Source: Eubacteriales bacterium (GTDB lineage: Bacteria > Bacillota > Clostridia > Lachnospirales > Lachnospiraceae). Taken from it: DNA of 64,000 bases. Below are positions 37,688 to 45,940 of this stretch, one piece after another (the first letter of the stretch is position 1; each line of letters opens with the position of its first letter). A program made the position numbers and the translations under genes. The notes beneath the pieces were generated by a model that ran no database searches, had not been told where the DNA came from, and worked only from the letters and a program-made list of their open reading frames with translations. Where the stretch lies: contig JAUNJG010000006.1 of the NCBI GenBank assembly GCA_030533385.1, positions 1-64,000 on the forward strand, given 5' to 3'.

Positions 37688-38278
37688 ATGTATTATACAA
37701 TAGAAGGAAAACGGTTTTTATGTGCGCTGTATGTGGCGGGCTTGCTGGTCGGCTCCCTGTGTCTTAATGGAGGCATCAAGCTGGATTTGTTCAGGGCAGC
37801 GGACTTTTTAGGGTTTACAGAATATATTGCGGTGTGGAAAGAGGCGGATAAGGCGGCCTTTTTTTCCTACGTCTGCCTGGTGAGAGGGAGGCAGATGCTG
37901 GTCTTCTTTTTGTGCCTTTTTTTGTTTTCGCCCTACATTGTCTTTTGCCTGCTGGATTTTTGCGTATCCATTTTTTCTGGTTTTTTTGTTTCTCTCCTGG
38001 TAGTTCGTTACGGATGGACAGGGATGGGGAGAGGGCTTTGTTTTTTCGTGCCCCACTATATTTTTTATGGGATGTTTTTGTCTATTCTCTACATATATTT
38101 GTTTCGGAGAGGGCCTATGACGGGAAGATATTTCGTCTCACCAGGAATTTCGCTGAGACAGGGCAGTTTTTTTGATAATAAAGTGATGGTATCGGTGCTT
38201 TGTATCCTGTTATTTGGGGTGGGATGCTATGCGGAGGCATATTTGAATCCGGTAATATTGAAAAATTTCTTTCATTAA
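37688..38278 (+). CDS. SpoIIM-like integral membrane protein
   Basis: The 196-residue protein has about five hydrophobic segments. The FVPHYIFYGMFL motif in the centre and the terminal CYAEAYLNPVILKNF recall the P-H-G-I-x-E and final E-A-x-x-x-P motifs of stage II sporulation protein M / DUF95 proteins. SpoIIM is part of the machine that hydrolyses septal peptidoglycan during engulfment. spoIID and spoIIP are not nearby. The ribosome binding site is weak, and the gap before it contains only a GGAGGGAGGGAG run 40 bases upstream. Confidence 0.5.
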   Translation: MYYTIEGKRFLCALYVAGLLVGSLCLNGGIKLDLFRAADFLGFTEYIAVWKEADKAAFFSYVCLVRGRQMLVFFLCLFLFSPYIVFCLLDFCVSIFSGFFVSLLVVRYGWTGMGRGLCFFVPHYIFYGMFLSILYIYLFRRGPMTGRYFVSPGISLRQGSFFDNKVMVSVLCILLFGVGCYAEAYLNPVILKNFFH

Positions 38279-38292
38279 TGTAAAAATTCATG

Positions 38293-38298
38293 TATAAT
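38293..38298 (+). promoter_or_regulatory. -10 element of the molybdenum hydroxylase operon leader
   Basis: TATAAT at 38293-38298, directly preceded by TG, lies just after the SpoIIM-like gene. No strong -35 is present. A start near 38305 would place a leader of about 370 bases before the first operon gene. Confidence 0.45.
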
Positions 38299-38330
38299 GT
38301 AAGAACTAAACGGGGACGCAGCTAAAAAGC

Positions 38331-38612
38331 GTATCGGTTCAACTTCAGCATCCCAGGTTCGCAGCAAAGGTTACTATCTTTGGCCCTGCATCAAATCTTT
38401 CGGTTTGCCGGAGGGTTCCTGATCTGATGCAATGCGGCATTTTCTGCGCAGGAAAACCTGTGTCGGAAGTCTTTTGCGTCAAAGAAGGGGAGAATCGTTA
38501 TCAGACATCATGATGAGTTAGCCACGCCATCCCGGATTCGCAGCAGGTAATGGATTGCCATTTTGCGGCGGTCTTCCAGGGGAGGCTCAGGTCGGTAGCC
38601 TGGAAGAAAATT
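38331..38612 (+). ncRNA. Long leader with two related RNA-like motif copies (candidate tandem riboswitch)
   Basis: This fills most of the 394-base gene-free stretch before the hydroxylase operon. Two copies share CATCCC, then GG, then TTCGCAGCA (copy 1 at 38349-38366, copy 2 at 38528-38545). In each, a small hairpin follows at once (CAAAG/CTTTG in copy 1, AATGG/CCATT in copy 2), and then a longer helix closes around a GGAGG-containing segment (GCATCA/TGATGC in copy 1 at 38388-38440; CTTCCAGG/CCTGGAAG in copy 2 at 38573-38606). Same order, same strand, different helix sequences: the pattern of a conserved RNA fold rather than a DNA repeat. It does not match the purine, GEMM, cobalamin or tetrahydrofolate consensus I know; a molybdenum/tungsten cofactor RNA is possible but I cannot confirm it. 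No terminator is evident. Confidence 0.5.
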
Positions 38613-38650
38613 TGTATTTGATAGACAGCAAAAGAGAAAGGAGAAGCTGT

Positions 38651-38686
38651 TTGTATATGGCAGCAGAAGACTATGTATACAGTTAA
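38651..38686 (+). CDS. Possible leader ORF overlapping the FAD-subunit start
   Basis: TTG at 38651 (or ATG at 38657) behind AAAGGAG opens a very short frame encoding MYMAAEDYVYS and stopping at 38686, 14 bases inside the FAD-subunit gene. It could couple translation of the main gene, whose own ribosome binding site is poor. It may equally be chance. Confidence 0.3.
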   Translation: MYMAAEDYVYS

Positions 38687-39470
38687 AAACTATGTTCTGG
38701 CCGGTTCTTTGGAGCAGGCGGCAGAATTGAGGCAAAAAAGTAAAAATAATGTTATTATCGGTGGAAATCTCTGGTTAAAAATGGGACACCGAACGATACA
38801 AAATGCCATTGACTTGTCCAGATTGGAGCTGAATCAAATAGAAGAAGAAGAAAATGGTTTTCGCATCGGATGCATGGTGACCTTGCGTGATTTGGAGACG
38901 CACCGGGGACTGGCGAATTATTTTGGGGATATTTTCCAGGAAGCAGTTCGTCACATTGTGGGAGTGCAGTTCCGCAACGAAGCCACTGTGGGAGGAAGTA
39001 TTTTCCCAAGGTTTGGATTTTCGGATGTGCTGACTGTATTTTTGGCCTGCGGCAGTGAGGTGGAATTATATCGAGGCGGCAGGGTTGCCCTGGCAGATTT
39101 TATCAATATGCCTCTGGATAATGACATCCTGACGCACATGTATGTGCCGAAAGAGGGAAGAAAAATTTGCTATGAAAGTTTTCGTCAGACGGAGACAGAT
39201 TTTCCGGTGTTGACCTGCGCTGTCATAAAGAAACAGGATGGTTTTGAGACCGTGCTGGGAGCGCGACCAAAACAGGCATTGCTTGTGTCGGAGGTTTCTT
39301 TGTCCTGTCCGGAAAAGAGGGAGGAGAGAGAACGCTATGCCAGACAGGTGGCAGAAAAGGCAGAGTTTGGAAGCAACATGAGAGGAAGCGCCCAATACCG
39401 GGCTGCGTTGGCAAAAGTGCTGATTCAGAGAGGTTTAGAGCGGTTGATGGAGGAAGCGACATGCAGATAG
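38673..39470 (+). CDS. xdhB: Molybdenum hydroxylase FAD-binding subunit (xanthine dehydrogenase type)
   Basis: The 265-residue protein resembles the FAD subunit of CO dehydrogenase/xanthine dehydrogenase complexes: VIIGGNLWLKMGHR is the flavin-binding loop, and IVGVQFRNEATVGGSI matches the conserved R-N-x-x-T-x-G-G-N/S-I motif. It passes electrons from the Fe-S subunit to NAD or another acceptor. Only ATG 38673 is possible (TAG lies in frame upstream), but it has no good SD; instead AAAGGAG at 38637 serves an 11-codon ORF (38651-38686) overlapping this start in another frame. It overlaps the 2Fe-2S gene by ten bases. Confidence 0.85.
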   Translation: MYTVKNYVLAGSLEQAAELRQKSKNNVIIGGNLWLKMGHRTIQNAIDLSRLELNQIEEEENGFRIGCMVTLRDLETHRGLANYFGDIFQEAVRHIVGVQFRNEATVGGSIFPRFGFSDVLTVFLACGSEVELYRGGRVALADFINMPLDNDILTHMYVPKEGRKICYESFRQTETDFPVLTCAVIKKQDGFETVLGARPKQALLVSEVSLSCPEKREERERYARQVAEKAEFGSNMRGSAQYRAALAKVLIQRGLERLMEEATCR

Positions 39471-39919
39471 AGTTATACATTAATGAAAAAAAGGTGCAGG
39501 CAGAGATTCGGCCCAATATGATGCTGTTGGAGTTTTTGAGAAGCCGTGGCATCAGAAGCGTCAAGCAGGGTTGCGACACCGGGAGCTGTGGTCTTTGTAC
39601 TGTGTGGGTGGATGAAAAACCGGTACTTTCCTGTGGCATGCCTGCGGCGAGAGTGCAGGGACGGCACGTCACCACCTTGGAAGGTGTGCAGGAAGAGGCG
39701 GAGGAGTTTTCTCGTTTTCTGGCACAGGAGGGCGCAGATCAGTGCGGATATTGCAGTCCGGGACTGATTATGAATGTACTGGCGCTAAAAAGGGAGCTTC
39801 CTCATCCGACGGCAGAGCAGGTCAAGGAATATCTTGCCGGAAATCTGTGTCGCTGTACAGGATATCAGAGTCAATACCGTGCACTGGAAAAGTACTTTGA
39901 GCTGGAAGGAGGGAACTAA
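39461..39919 (+). CDS. xdhC: Molybdenum hydroxylase 2Fe-2S subunit
   Basis: The 152-residue protein has both [2Fe-2S] clusters of the family: the plant-type set CDTGSCGLCTVW (with a later Cys in PVLSCG) and the second set CGYCSPG plus CRCTGYQ. It relays electrons from the molybdenum site to FAD. ATG at 39461 lies within the end of the FAD-subunit gene, and the Mo subunit begins four bases after its stop. Confidence 0.93.
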   Translation: MQIELYINEKKVQAEIRPNMMLLEFLRSRGIRSVKQGCDTGSCGLCTVWVDEKPVLSCGMPAARVQGRHVTTLEGVQEEAEEFSRFLAQEGADQCGYCSPGLIMNVLALKRELPHPTAEQVKEYLAGNLCRCTGYQSQYRALEKYFELEGGN

Positions 39920-39923
39920 TCCC

Positions 39924-42227
39924 ATGGAAGAGAACAGATTTGTAGGAAAAGGAATCGTAAAAAAAGATGCGGACGCCCTTCTCTCCGGAAAGCCGGTGTA
40001 CGCTGATGACCTGGCGCCGGAACATTGCCTGATCGTCAAGCTGTTAAGAAGTCCTCACGCCCATGCACTGATTAAGGAAATTAAGACGGACATTGCAAAA
40101 AAAGTGCCGGGAATTGAGGCGATTTATACCTATAAGGACGTACCGAGAGGACGTTTTACCAAGGCGGGTCAGACTTTCCCGGAGCCAAGTCCTGACGACA
40201 GGCAGATTTTAGATGACAGAGTGCGGTATGTGGGTGATCCGGTGGCCATCGTAGCGGGAGAAGATGAACTTTGCGTCGACCGGGCGCTTAAAATGATAAA
40301 AGTCACTTATGAAGTACTTGAGCCGTTGCTTGATTTTACCAAATCAAAGGACAATCCGATTATCATTCATCCGGAAGATAACTTTGTGGCCAAAGAGGGG
40401 AACGGAACGGATGCCTCGCGAAATCTTTGTGCCTCCCAGTCCAGAGGGGAGGGAGATGTGGACAAAGTTCTTTCTGAATGTGACTATGTGGTGGAAGAAG
40501 TTTATCACACCAAGGCAGTAAACCAGGCGATGATGGAGCCGTTTACGGCTTTTGCCTCTAAGGATATTTATGGGAGGATTAAGATTACTTCCTCCACGCA
40601 GATTCCATTTCATGTGCGCCGTATCGTGGCCAGAGCGCTTAATATTTCCAAGTCCAGAGTCCGCGTGGTCAAACCTCGTATCGGAGGAGGATTTGGCGCC
40701 AAGCAGACAGCGGTTTGCGAGATATACCCGGCTTTTGTATCTTACATGACGGGAAAACCGTCAAAGATTGTATACACGAGAGAAGATTGCTTTGTGGATG
40801 GCTCCCCGAGGCATGAGATGCAGATGAGCGTCCGGATAGGAGCAGACAAAGAAGGACGTATCCGGGCCATTGACTTACATACGCTGTCAAATACAGGAGC
40901 CTTCGGAGAACACGGGCCGACTACGGTAGATTTGACGGGAACCAAATCGATTTCTCTCTACCGAAATCTGGATGCATTCCGTTTTTCCAGTGAGGTCGTC
41001 TACACCAATGTACTGTCCGCCGGTGCCTACCGGGGCTACGGCGCCACCCAGGGACTGTTTGCCGTGGAGTCTGCGGTGAATGAGCTGGCGCACAAAATGA
41101 ATCTGGATCCTACCATCCTCCGGGAAAAAAACATCGTAAAAGAAGGGGATCACCTTGCCAATTATTATGGACAGTCCACGGAGTCCTGTGCGTTGGATGT
41201 GTGCATGGAAAAAGTCAAGGAAATGATTGGATGGGAAGAAAAATATCCTTATGTGAAGACCGGACCGCACACGGTAAGAGCGGTGGGTATGGCTTTGTCC
41301 ATGCAGGGATCCGGTATTGAACACTGCGATGTGGGATCTGTGCAGATTAAGTTAAATGATGATGGCTTTTATACCCTGATGGTTGGCTGTTCGGATATGG
41401 GGACGGGCTGTGACACGGTATTGTCCCAGATGGCTGCCGATGGTCTCGGGTGCGAGTATGACAACATTATCGTGCGGGGGGTGGATACGGATCAATCCCC
41501 TTATGACAGCGGTTCTTATGCGTCAAGTACCACTTATGTAACCGGCCAGGCGGTGGTAAGAGCCTGTGAAAAGATGAAGCAGCGCATCTGTGAGGAGGCG
41601 GCGGCTCTGATGAATCTGTCCGCAAAAGAGGTGGAGTTTGACGGATGGCTGATTTCAGAAAAGGAAAATCCGGACAATTTCATGAAACTGGATGATTTGG
41701 TCACACGTTTGCAGGCCGGTTCGGGAAGCATCATCGCCGTGACCCAGTCTTATTCAGGAGAGGTTTCTCCTCCGCCATTTATGGCAGGAGCCGCAGAGGT
41801 GGAGATTGACTTGCAGACAGGAAAGATTACGCCTATTGACTATGTGGCCGTGGTGGACTGTGGAACGGTTATCAACAGCAATCTGGCGAGGGTGCAGACC
41901 GAGGGAGGCATTGTGCAGGGCATTGGTATGGCGCTCTACGAGGATATTCAATATACCCCGGAGGGCAAGCTAAGAAACAGGAATTTTATTAACTACAAAA
42001 TACCGACCCGGCTGGACATGGGACAAGTTCGCGTAGATTTTGCGAGCAGCTACGAAAAGACGGGGCCTTATGGTGCAAAATCCATCGGGGAAGTCGTAAT
42101 CAACACGCCGTCGCCGGCCATCGCCGACGCCGTGTACAACGGAACGGGACTTAGGTTCCGGACTTTGCCAATTACGAGCGAGAAGGTTTTTGTGGGCTTA
42201 CAGGAAAAGAAAGGAAACGAGGAATGA
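39924..42227 (+). CDS. xdhA: Molybdenum hydroxylase catalytic (molybdopterin-binding) subunit
   Basis: The 767-residue protein is a xanthine dehydrogenase/aldehyde oxidase large subunit: IGGGFGAKQ and GAYRGYGATQG are molybdopterin-contacting motifs, and GAKSIGEVVINTPSPAI holds the active-site Glu. Substrate could be xanthine, hypoxanthine, nicotinate or another heterocycle; the downstream xanthine phosphoribosyltransferase favours purines (inference). selD, yedF, yqeB and yqeC 8-12 kb away suggest a selenium-dependent enzyme with labile Se at the Mo. ATG at 39924 follows AAGGAGGG; the same frame is open to 39834 but that would overlap the 2Fe-2S gene. It overlaps the next gene by four bases. 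Confidence 0.9.
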   Translation: MEENRFVGKGIVKKDADALLSGKPVYADDLAPEHCLIVKLLRSPHAHALIKEIKTDIAKKVPGIEAIYTYKDVPRGRFTKAGQTFPEPSPDDRQILDDRVRYVGDPVAIVAGEDELCVDRALKMIKVTYEVLEPLLDFTKSKDNPIIIHPEDNFVAKEGNGTDASRNLCASQSRGEGDVDKVLSECDYVVEEVYHTKAVNQAMMEPFTAFASKDIYGRIKITSSTQIPFHVRRIVARALNISKSRVRVVKPRIGGGFGAKQTAVCEIYPAFVSYMTGKPSKIVYTREDCFVDGSPRHEMQMSVRIGADKEGRIRAIDLHTLSNTGAFGEHGPTTVDLTGTKSISLYRNLDAFRFSSEVVYTNVLSAGAYRGYGATQGLFAVESAVNELAHKMNLDPTILREKNIVKEGDHLANYYGQSTESCALDVCMEKVKEMIGWEEKYPYVKTGPHTVRAVGMALSMQGSGIEHCDVGSVQIKLNDDGFYTLMVGCSDMGTGCDTVLSQMAADGLGCEYDNIIVRGVDTDQSPYDSGSYASSTTYVTGQAVVRACEKMKQRICEEAAALMNLSAKEVEFDGWLISEKENPDNFMKLDDLVTRLQAGSGSIIAVTQSYSGEVSPPPFMAGAAEVEIDLQTGKITPIDYVAVVDCGTVINSNLARVQTEGGIVQGIGMALYEDIQYTPEGKLRNRNFINYKIPTRLDMGQVRVDFASSYEKTGPYGAKSIGEVVINTPSPAIADAVYNGTGLRFRTLPITSEKVFVGLQEKKGNEE

Positions 42228-42808
42228 GGTTGTCCATCGTGATTATGGCATCAGGGTACGGAAAAAGATATGGATCCAACAAATTGCTGGAAGAATTCCG
42301 GGGCAGACCGCTGTTTTCTTATGCGCTGGAGACTGCGGCAAGGAGTGATGCGGATTCTATTACCGTCGTAACCCGTTTCCGGGAAATAGAACAGGAAATT
42401 CATTCAAAATATCCCAAAGATATGTTCCGGGTGGTAAAAAATTACCACCCGGAAAGGGGAATTTCAGAGTCGCTTCGTCTGGGATTAGAAGCAGAGGAAG
42501 AATCAGACGGGTGTTGTTTTATGGTCTGTGACCAGCCGTTGCTGAAAACAGAAACGGTAGATTTGCTTTTTAATAATTTTCGTAAAAATCAGAATCATAT
42601 TTATCTTTGTGGTGACGGATTGCGGAGAGGAAATCCCGTACTTTTTCCAAAAGAATTTTTCCCTGAACTGTTACAGCTGCGGGGAGACAGTGGGGGGAAG
42701 CAGATTATAAAAAAATATCCGGACAGGGTTTCTGAAGTTTTAGTTCGGGATAAAACAGAGTTATACGATATTGATTCAGTGGAAGACAAACAAAAACTTT
42801 TGTCATGA
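42224..42808 (+). CDS. mocA: MocA-like molybdenum cofactor nucleotidyltransferase
   Basis: The 194-residue protein has the NTP-transferase signature MASGYGKRYGSNKLL, a FMVCDQPLL metal/nucleotide motif, and GRGNPV-like GLRRGNPVLFP. It matches the MocA/CTP:molybdopterin cytidylyltransferase family, which makes the dinucleotide cofactor used by many molybdenum hydroxylases. It is translationally coupled (ATGA) to the Mo subunit, which supports a role in loading that enzyme. Confidence 0.85.
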   Translation: MRLSIVIMASGYGKRYGSNKLLEEFRGRPLFSYALETAARSDADSITVVTRFREIEQEIHSKYPKDMFRVVKNYHPERGISESLRLGLEAEEESDGCCFMVCDQPLLKTETVDLLFNNFRKNQNHIYLCGDGLRRGNPVLFPKEFFPELLQLRGDSGGKQIIKKYPDRVSEVLVRDKTELYDIDSVEDKQKLLS

Positions 42809-42893
42809 ACACGGCGTCTGATGCATGTGCAGTTTTTATGGCGGGAGTGTATGTTTTTACAACTAAGATAAAATATATATGAGGTGAACAAGG

Positions 42894-43511
42894 GTGAGAT
42901 TACTGAAAGAAAGAATCAAAAAAGATGGAAAGGCTTTAAGTAAGACTGTATTAAAAGTGGATAGCTTCATAAACCATCAGGTAGATATAGAGATTATGGA
43001 AGAAATCGGAAAAGATTTTGCAGAGCATTTCAAGGACAGGGGAATTACGAAAGTATTTACCATTGAAAGTTCTGGGATTGCACCGGCCCTTATGACTGCG
43101 AAGTATCTGGATGTGCCGATGCTCATATTAAAAAAACAAAATTCCAAAATTTTAAATGACAACGTATACCAGACTCGGATTACCTCGTTTACAAAAGGAA
43201 CGACTTATGAGCTGACTCTTTTTGCCGATTACATACAGCCGGAAGACAGGGTGTTGCTCATCGATGATTTTCTTGCCAACGGGGAGGCTGCTATGGGAGC
43301 GAGCCGTATTATTGCCGAGTCCGGCGCAGAGTTGGTGGGGGTAGGTATTCTCATAGAAAAATCTTTCCAGAAAGGACGAAAACGTTTGGAAGATGCGGGA
43401 TATTATGTATATTCGCAGGCGAGAATCGGACGTCTCGATAACGGAGTCATTGAATTTTTATCAGAGGATGCTCCGGTGATGGAGGGCGTGGAAGAGAAGG
43501 ACTTGCTGTGA
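42894..43511 (+). CDS. xpt: Xanthine phosphoribosyltransferase
   Basis: The 205-residue enzyme has the Xpt N-terminus ([13 protein letters not shown]), [10 protein letters not shown], and the PRPP-binding loop [13 protein letters not shown]. It converts xanthine and PRPP to XMP. GTG at 42894 follows GAGGTG. Lying 85 bases after the molybdenum hydroxylase genes, it could salvage xanthine released or formed by that enzyme. The gap upstream is too short for a purine riboswitch and shows none. Confidence 0.93.
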   Translation: MRLLKERIKKDGKALSKTVLKVDSFINHQVDIEIMEEIGKDFAEHFKDRGITKVFTIESSGIAPALMTAKYLDVPMLILKKQNSKILNDNVYQTRITSFTKGTTYELTLFADYIQPEDRVLLIDDFLANGEAAMGASRIIAESGAELVGVGILIEKSFQKGRKRLEDAGYYVYSQARIGRLDNGVIEFLSEDAPVMEGVEEKDLL

Positions 43512-43568
43512 TGGCGGAATCGTTGTACAGCGTTTAAGAATTTTATGAATGATTGAAGGAATATTGCA

Positions 43569-44426
43569 ATGGAAAGAAAAAAGAACACACAGGTTTTGTT
43601 AATTAGTGACATGGCAGGATATGGCAAAGTTGCTCTGTCGGCCATGATTCCCGTTTTGTCCCACCTGAAATTTGAGACGTTCAATCTACCTACGGCATTG
43701 GTGTCCAACACACTGGACTACGGTTGCTTTGAAATTTTGGACACGACAGAATATATGAAAAATTCCATTCAAGTATGGAAGAAACTCTCATTTTCTTTTG
43801 ATGCGATTTGTACAGGGTTCATTGTTTCAGAGCAGCAATCGAGCCTTGTGTATGAATATTGTAAGGAGCAGAGAGAAACGGGAACGTTAATTTTTGTGGA
43901 TCCTATTATGGGAGATGACGGCAAACGATATAATGGCTTGACTGATCAGGCAGTGACCTACATGAGACGCCTGTGCTCTATTGCGGACGTAATTGTTCCC
44001 AATATCACGGAGGCGTGTTTTTTATCTGAGTATGCCGTCAAAAGCACCTATTCTGAGGAGGAAGTGGAAGCCATTGCAAACCGTCTGCATGAGATGGGCG
44101 CCAAAGCAGTTGTGATTACAAGTGCAAATGTCAATGGAAAAATGTTTACCGTGGTGAAAAATTCTATGAAGGAGCCTTGTGTTTTTATTCCTTATGAAGA
44201 GATACCGGTTCGTTTTCCGGGTACCGGCGACATTTTTGTATCGATTGTGATGGGGTATTACATGAAGTCCGGCCAACTTTCGGAGAGTGTGAAGATCGCC
44301 ATGAGGCAGCTGGAGAAGCTTATCCGTGCCAACAAAGATAATAGGGATAAATATAAGGGGATTCCTGTGGAACAGTTTTTGGAAGAAATGAATGATGAGA
44401 AAGACAATGGTTCAAAGGGATCATGA
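43569..44426 (+). CDS. pdxY: Pyridoxal/pyridoxamine kinase (PdxY-type)
   Basis: The 285-residue protein is a ribokinase-fold PLP-salvage kinase: ISDMAGYGKVALSAMIP, a FVDPIMGDDGKRY segment, PNITEACFLS, and the anion-hole/catalytic motif RFPGTGDIF near the C-terminus. It phosphorylates B6 vitamers to PLP. It is 57 bases after xpt behind GAAGGAA and ends in a terminator, so it closes the operon that may start at the leader near 38.3 kb. Confidence 0.85.
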   Translation: MERKKNTQVLLISDMAGYGKVALSAMIPVLSHLKFETFNLPTALVSNTLDYGCFEILDTTEYMKNSIQVWKKLSFSFDAICTGFIVSEQQSSLVYEYCKEQRETGTLIFVDPIMGDDGKRYNGLTDQAVTYMRRLCSIADVIVPNITEACFLSEYAVKSTYSEEEVEAIANRLHEMGAKAVVITSANVNGKMFTVVKNSMKEPCVFIPYEEIPVRFPGTGDIFVSIVMGYYMKSGQLSESVKIAMRQLEKLIRANKDNRDKYKGIPVEQFLEEMNDEKDNGSKGS

Positions 44427-44438
44427 CTCTGAAAGAGT

Positions 44439-44468
44439 AAGGCTGCATGACGCAGCCTTTTATTTTTT
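44439..44468 (+). terminator. Terminator after pdxY
   Basis: AAGGCTGC pairs with GCAGCCTT around ATGAC, followed by TTATTTTTT. It marks the end of the hydroxylase/salvage operon. Confidence 0.85.
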
Positions 44469-44607
44469 GGAAGCAATTGACGGGGCGATGGAATAAGATT
44501 GCCAAGCTTTTAATGAAAATGTACAAAGTATAGAAAGTGATGCCAGGATGATATCAGAAAGTAAGATTTGTATAAATTGTTGTAATGCTTGAAAATGCGA
44601 TGGAGTG

Positions 44608-44622
44608 ATGATACAGTATCAT
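44608..44622. promoter_or_regulatory. Palindrome upstream of the Rrf2 pseudogene
   Basis: ATGATAC-A-GTATCAT is a perfect 7-bp inverted repeat in the promoter region, 34 bases before the Rrf2 start. It is a plausible self-regulatory operator of this regulator. Confidence 0.45.
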
Positions 44623-44655
44623 TAATAAATAATTTCAGGATGAGGAGAGTTTTTT

Positions 44656-44950
44656 ATGCAGATTGCAGGTAGATTTACCGTGGCATTACATCTTTTTGTC
44701 TGCTTTGATACATTTAAAGGTGAGTATAAGCTGACCGGAAAATTTCTTGCAGATAATGTGAATGTAAATCCGGCTGTAATCCGCAGGCTGTCCCAACAGT
44801 TGAAAGCAGCGGGACTGATTAGGGTCACCCGGAGAGAGCGATGGCTGTGAATTAATAAAATCTTTGGATCAGATTACCATGTTGGATGTGTACAGAGCCA
44901 TAGAGTGTATAGAAAAAGATACGCAGGATTTGATGGCCCGGGAAAGATAA
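44656..44950 (+). pseudogene. Rrf2-family transcriptional regulator, frameshifted
   Basis: The first 64 codons encode an Rrf2 winged-helix N-terminus (SGKFLADNVNVNPAVIRRL-like segment, then LKAAGLIRVTR) and then stop at 44848. Shifting one base near 44826-44836 restores the family continuation, with SLDQITMLDVYRAIECIEKD matching the I-T-L-L-D-V-Y-R-A-V-E motif, to a stop at 44948. Together about 100 residues, so it is also shorter than the usual 130-150 at the C-terminus. Either a decayed gene or a single-base sequence error. DegV follows 70 bases later. Confidence 0.75.
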
Positions 44951-45021
44951 TGCTTTTCCGACGAATGAAAGTATACCTTCTCTTTCTTTATTCTAATTAT
45001 AAACATCAGGAGGAAACAGAT

Positions 45022-45858
45022 ATGAAATGGAATATTGTAACCGATTCTAGTTGTGACTTGCAGCCGAAGGATATGAAAAGCAGGCGGGCAGGCTTTTCGA
45101 GCGTGCCTTTCATCATCAGTGTGGATACACAGGACTTTGTGGACGACGAAAATTTAAACACGGCAGTCATGTTGGAGGCGATGGAGCGATGCGCACAGGC
45201 CAGTCATACGTCCTGTCCGTCTCCGCAAAGCTGGAGTGAAAAGTTTGAGGAAGCGGAGCAGACCATTGCCATTACCATTTCATCCCAGCTTTCCGGCAGC
45301 ATGAACAGTGCCATAATCGCCAGAAAGATGGTGTTGGAACAACATCCCGAAAAGAAAATTGCCGTTTTGGATTCCTGTTCCACAGGACCGGAGATTGCCA
45401 TGTGCGTGGAGAGAATCATGGAAAAAATTGAAAGCGGGGCAGATTTTGAAAGTGTCGTAGACGATGCGAACGCATTCTTGAAAAAGACAAAAGTAATTTT
45501 CGCTCTGTCTTCCTTTGACAATCTGGTTAAAAACGGGAGAATGAGTAAAATGGCCGGGTTTATTGCCCGCAGGCTGGGCATGTGGGGGATTGGAGTAGGA
45601 AGCGAAGAAGGAACTATTGTGATAAAAGGCAAGGTGAGAGGATCGGCAAAGGCCATTGCTTTTATTTTGGAACGAATGAAAGAAAATGGATTTTCCGGTG
45701 GGAAGGTGATGATCAGTCATTGCCAAAATCCCGATTTTGCGAGACGGTTGAAAGAAAAATTGCAGGAACTTTGGAAAAGCTGCGAGGTGCAGATTTTACC
45801 TACCAGAGGACTGTGCAGTTACTATGCGGAAAGAGGAGGCGTGATTTTAAGCTATTAG
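45022..45858 (+). CDS. DegV family fatty-acid-binding protein
   Basis: The 278-residue protein has the DegV/FakB start WNIVTDSSCDL, TSCPSPQSW, ITISSQLSGSMNSA and the FALSSFDNLVKNGRMSK segment. The family binds a fatty acid and presents it to the kinase FakA, which is not nearby. ATG 45022 lies behind AGGAGG; an in-frame upstream start at 44905 would overlap the Rrf2 remnant and has no SD. Whether this protein serves FakA or has another role is unknown. Confidence 0.85.
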   Translation: MKWNIVTDSSCDLQPKDMKSRRAGFSSVPFIISVDTQDFVDDENLNTAVMLEAMERCAQASHTSCPSPQSWSEKFEEAEQTIAITISSQLSGSMNSAIIARKMVLEQHPEKKIAVLDSCSTGPEIAMCVERIMEKIESGADFESVVDDANAFLKKTKVIFALSSFDNLVKNGRMSKMAGFIARRLGMWGIGVGSEEGTIVIKGKVRGSAKAIAFILERMKENGFSGGKVMISHCQNPDFARRLKEKLQELWKSCEVQILPTRGLCSYYAERGGVILSY

Positions 45859-45940
45859 AAGGCGTAAATATATGGAAAACATCCAAAAGACAGTTTTCCC
45901 TACTTTGGGACAAGGTGTATAAAGACGGGGAGAGGTGGCC

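Noticed and set aside
38300..38650. Known riboswitch classes (cobalamin, GEMM c-di-GMP, tetrahydrofolate, purine, TPP) in the hydroxylase leader
   Set aside because: None of their core consensus strings are present; the duplicated motif is therefore listed as unclassified rather than assigned.
39834..39923. Earlier start for the molybdenum subunit
   Set aside because: It overlaps the 2Fe-2S gene by nearly 90 bases and has no SD; AAGGAGGG precedes ATG 39924.
42809..42893. Purine riboswitch in front of xpt
   Set aside because: The 85-base gap lacks the conserved purine-aptamer loops and is too short once the SD is counted.
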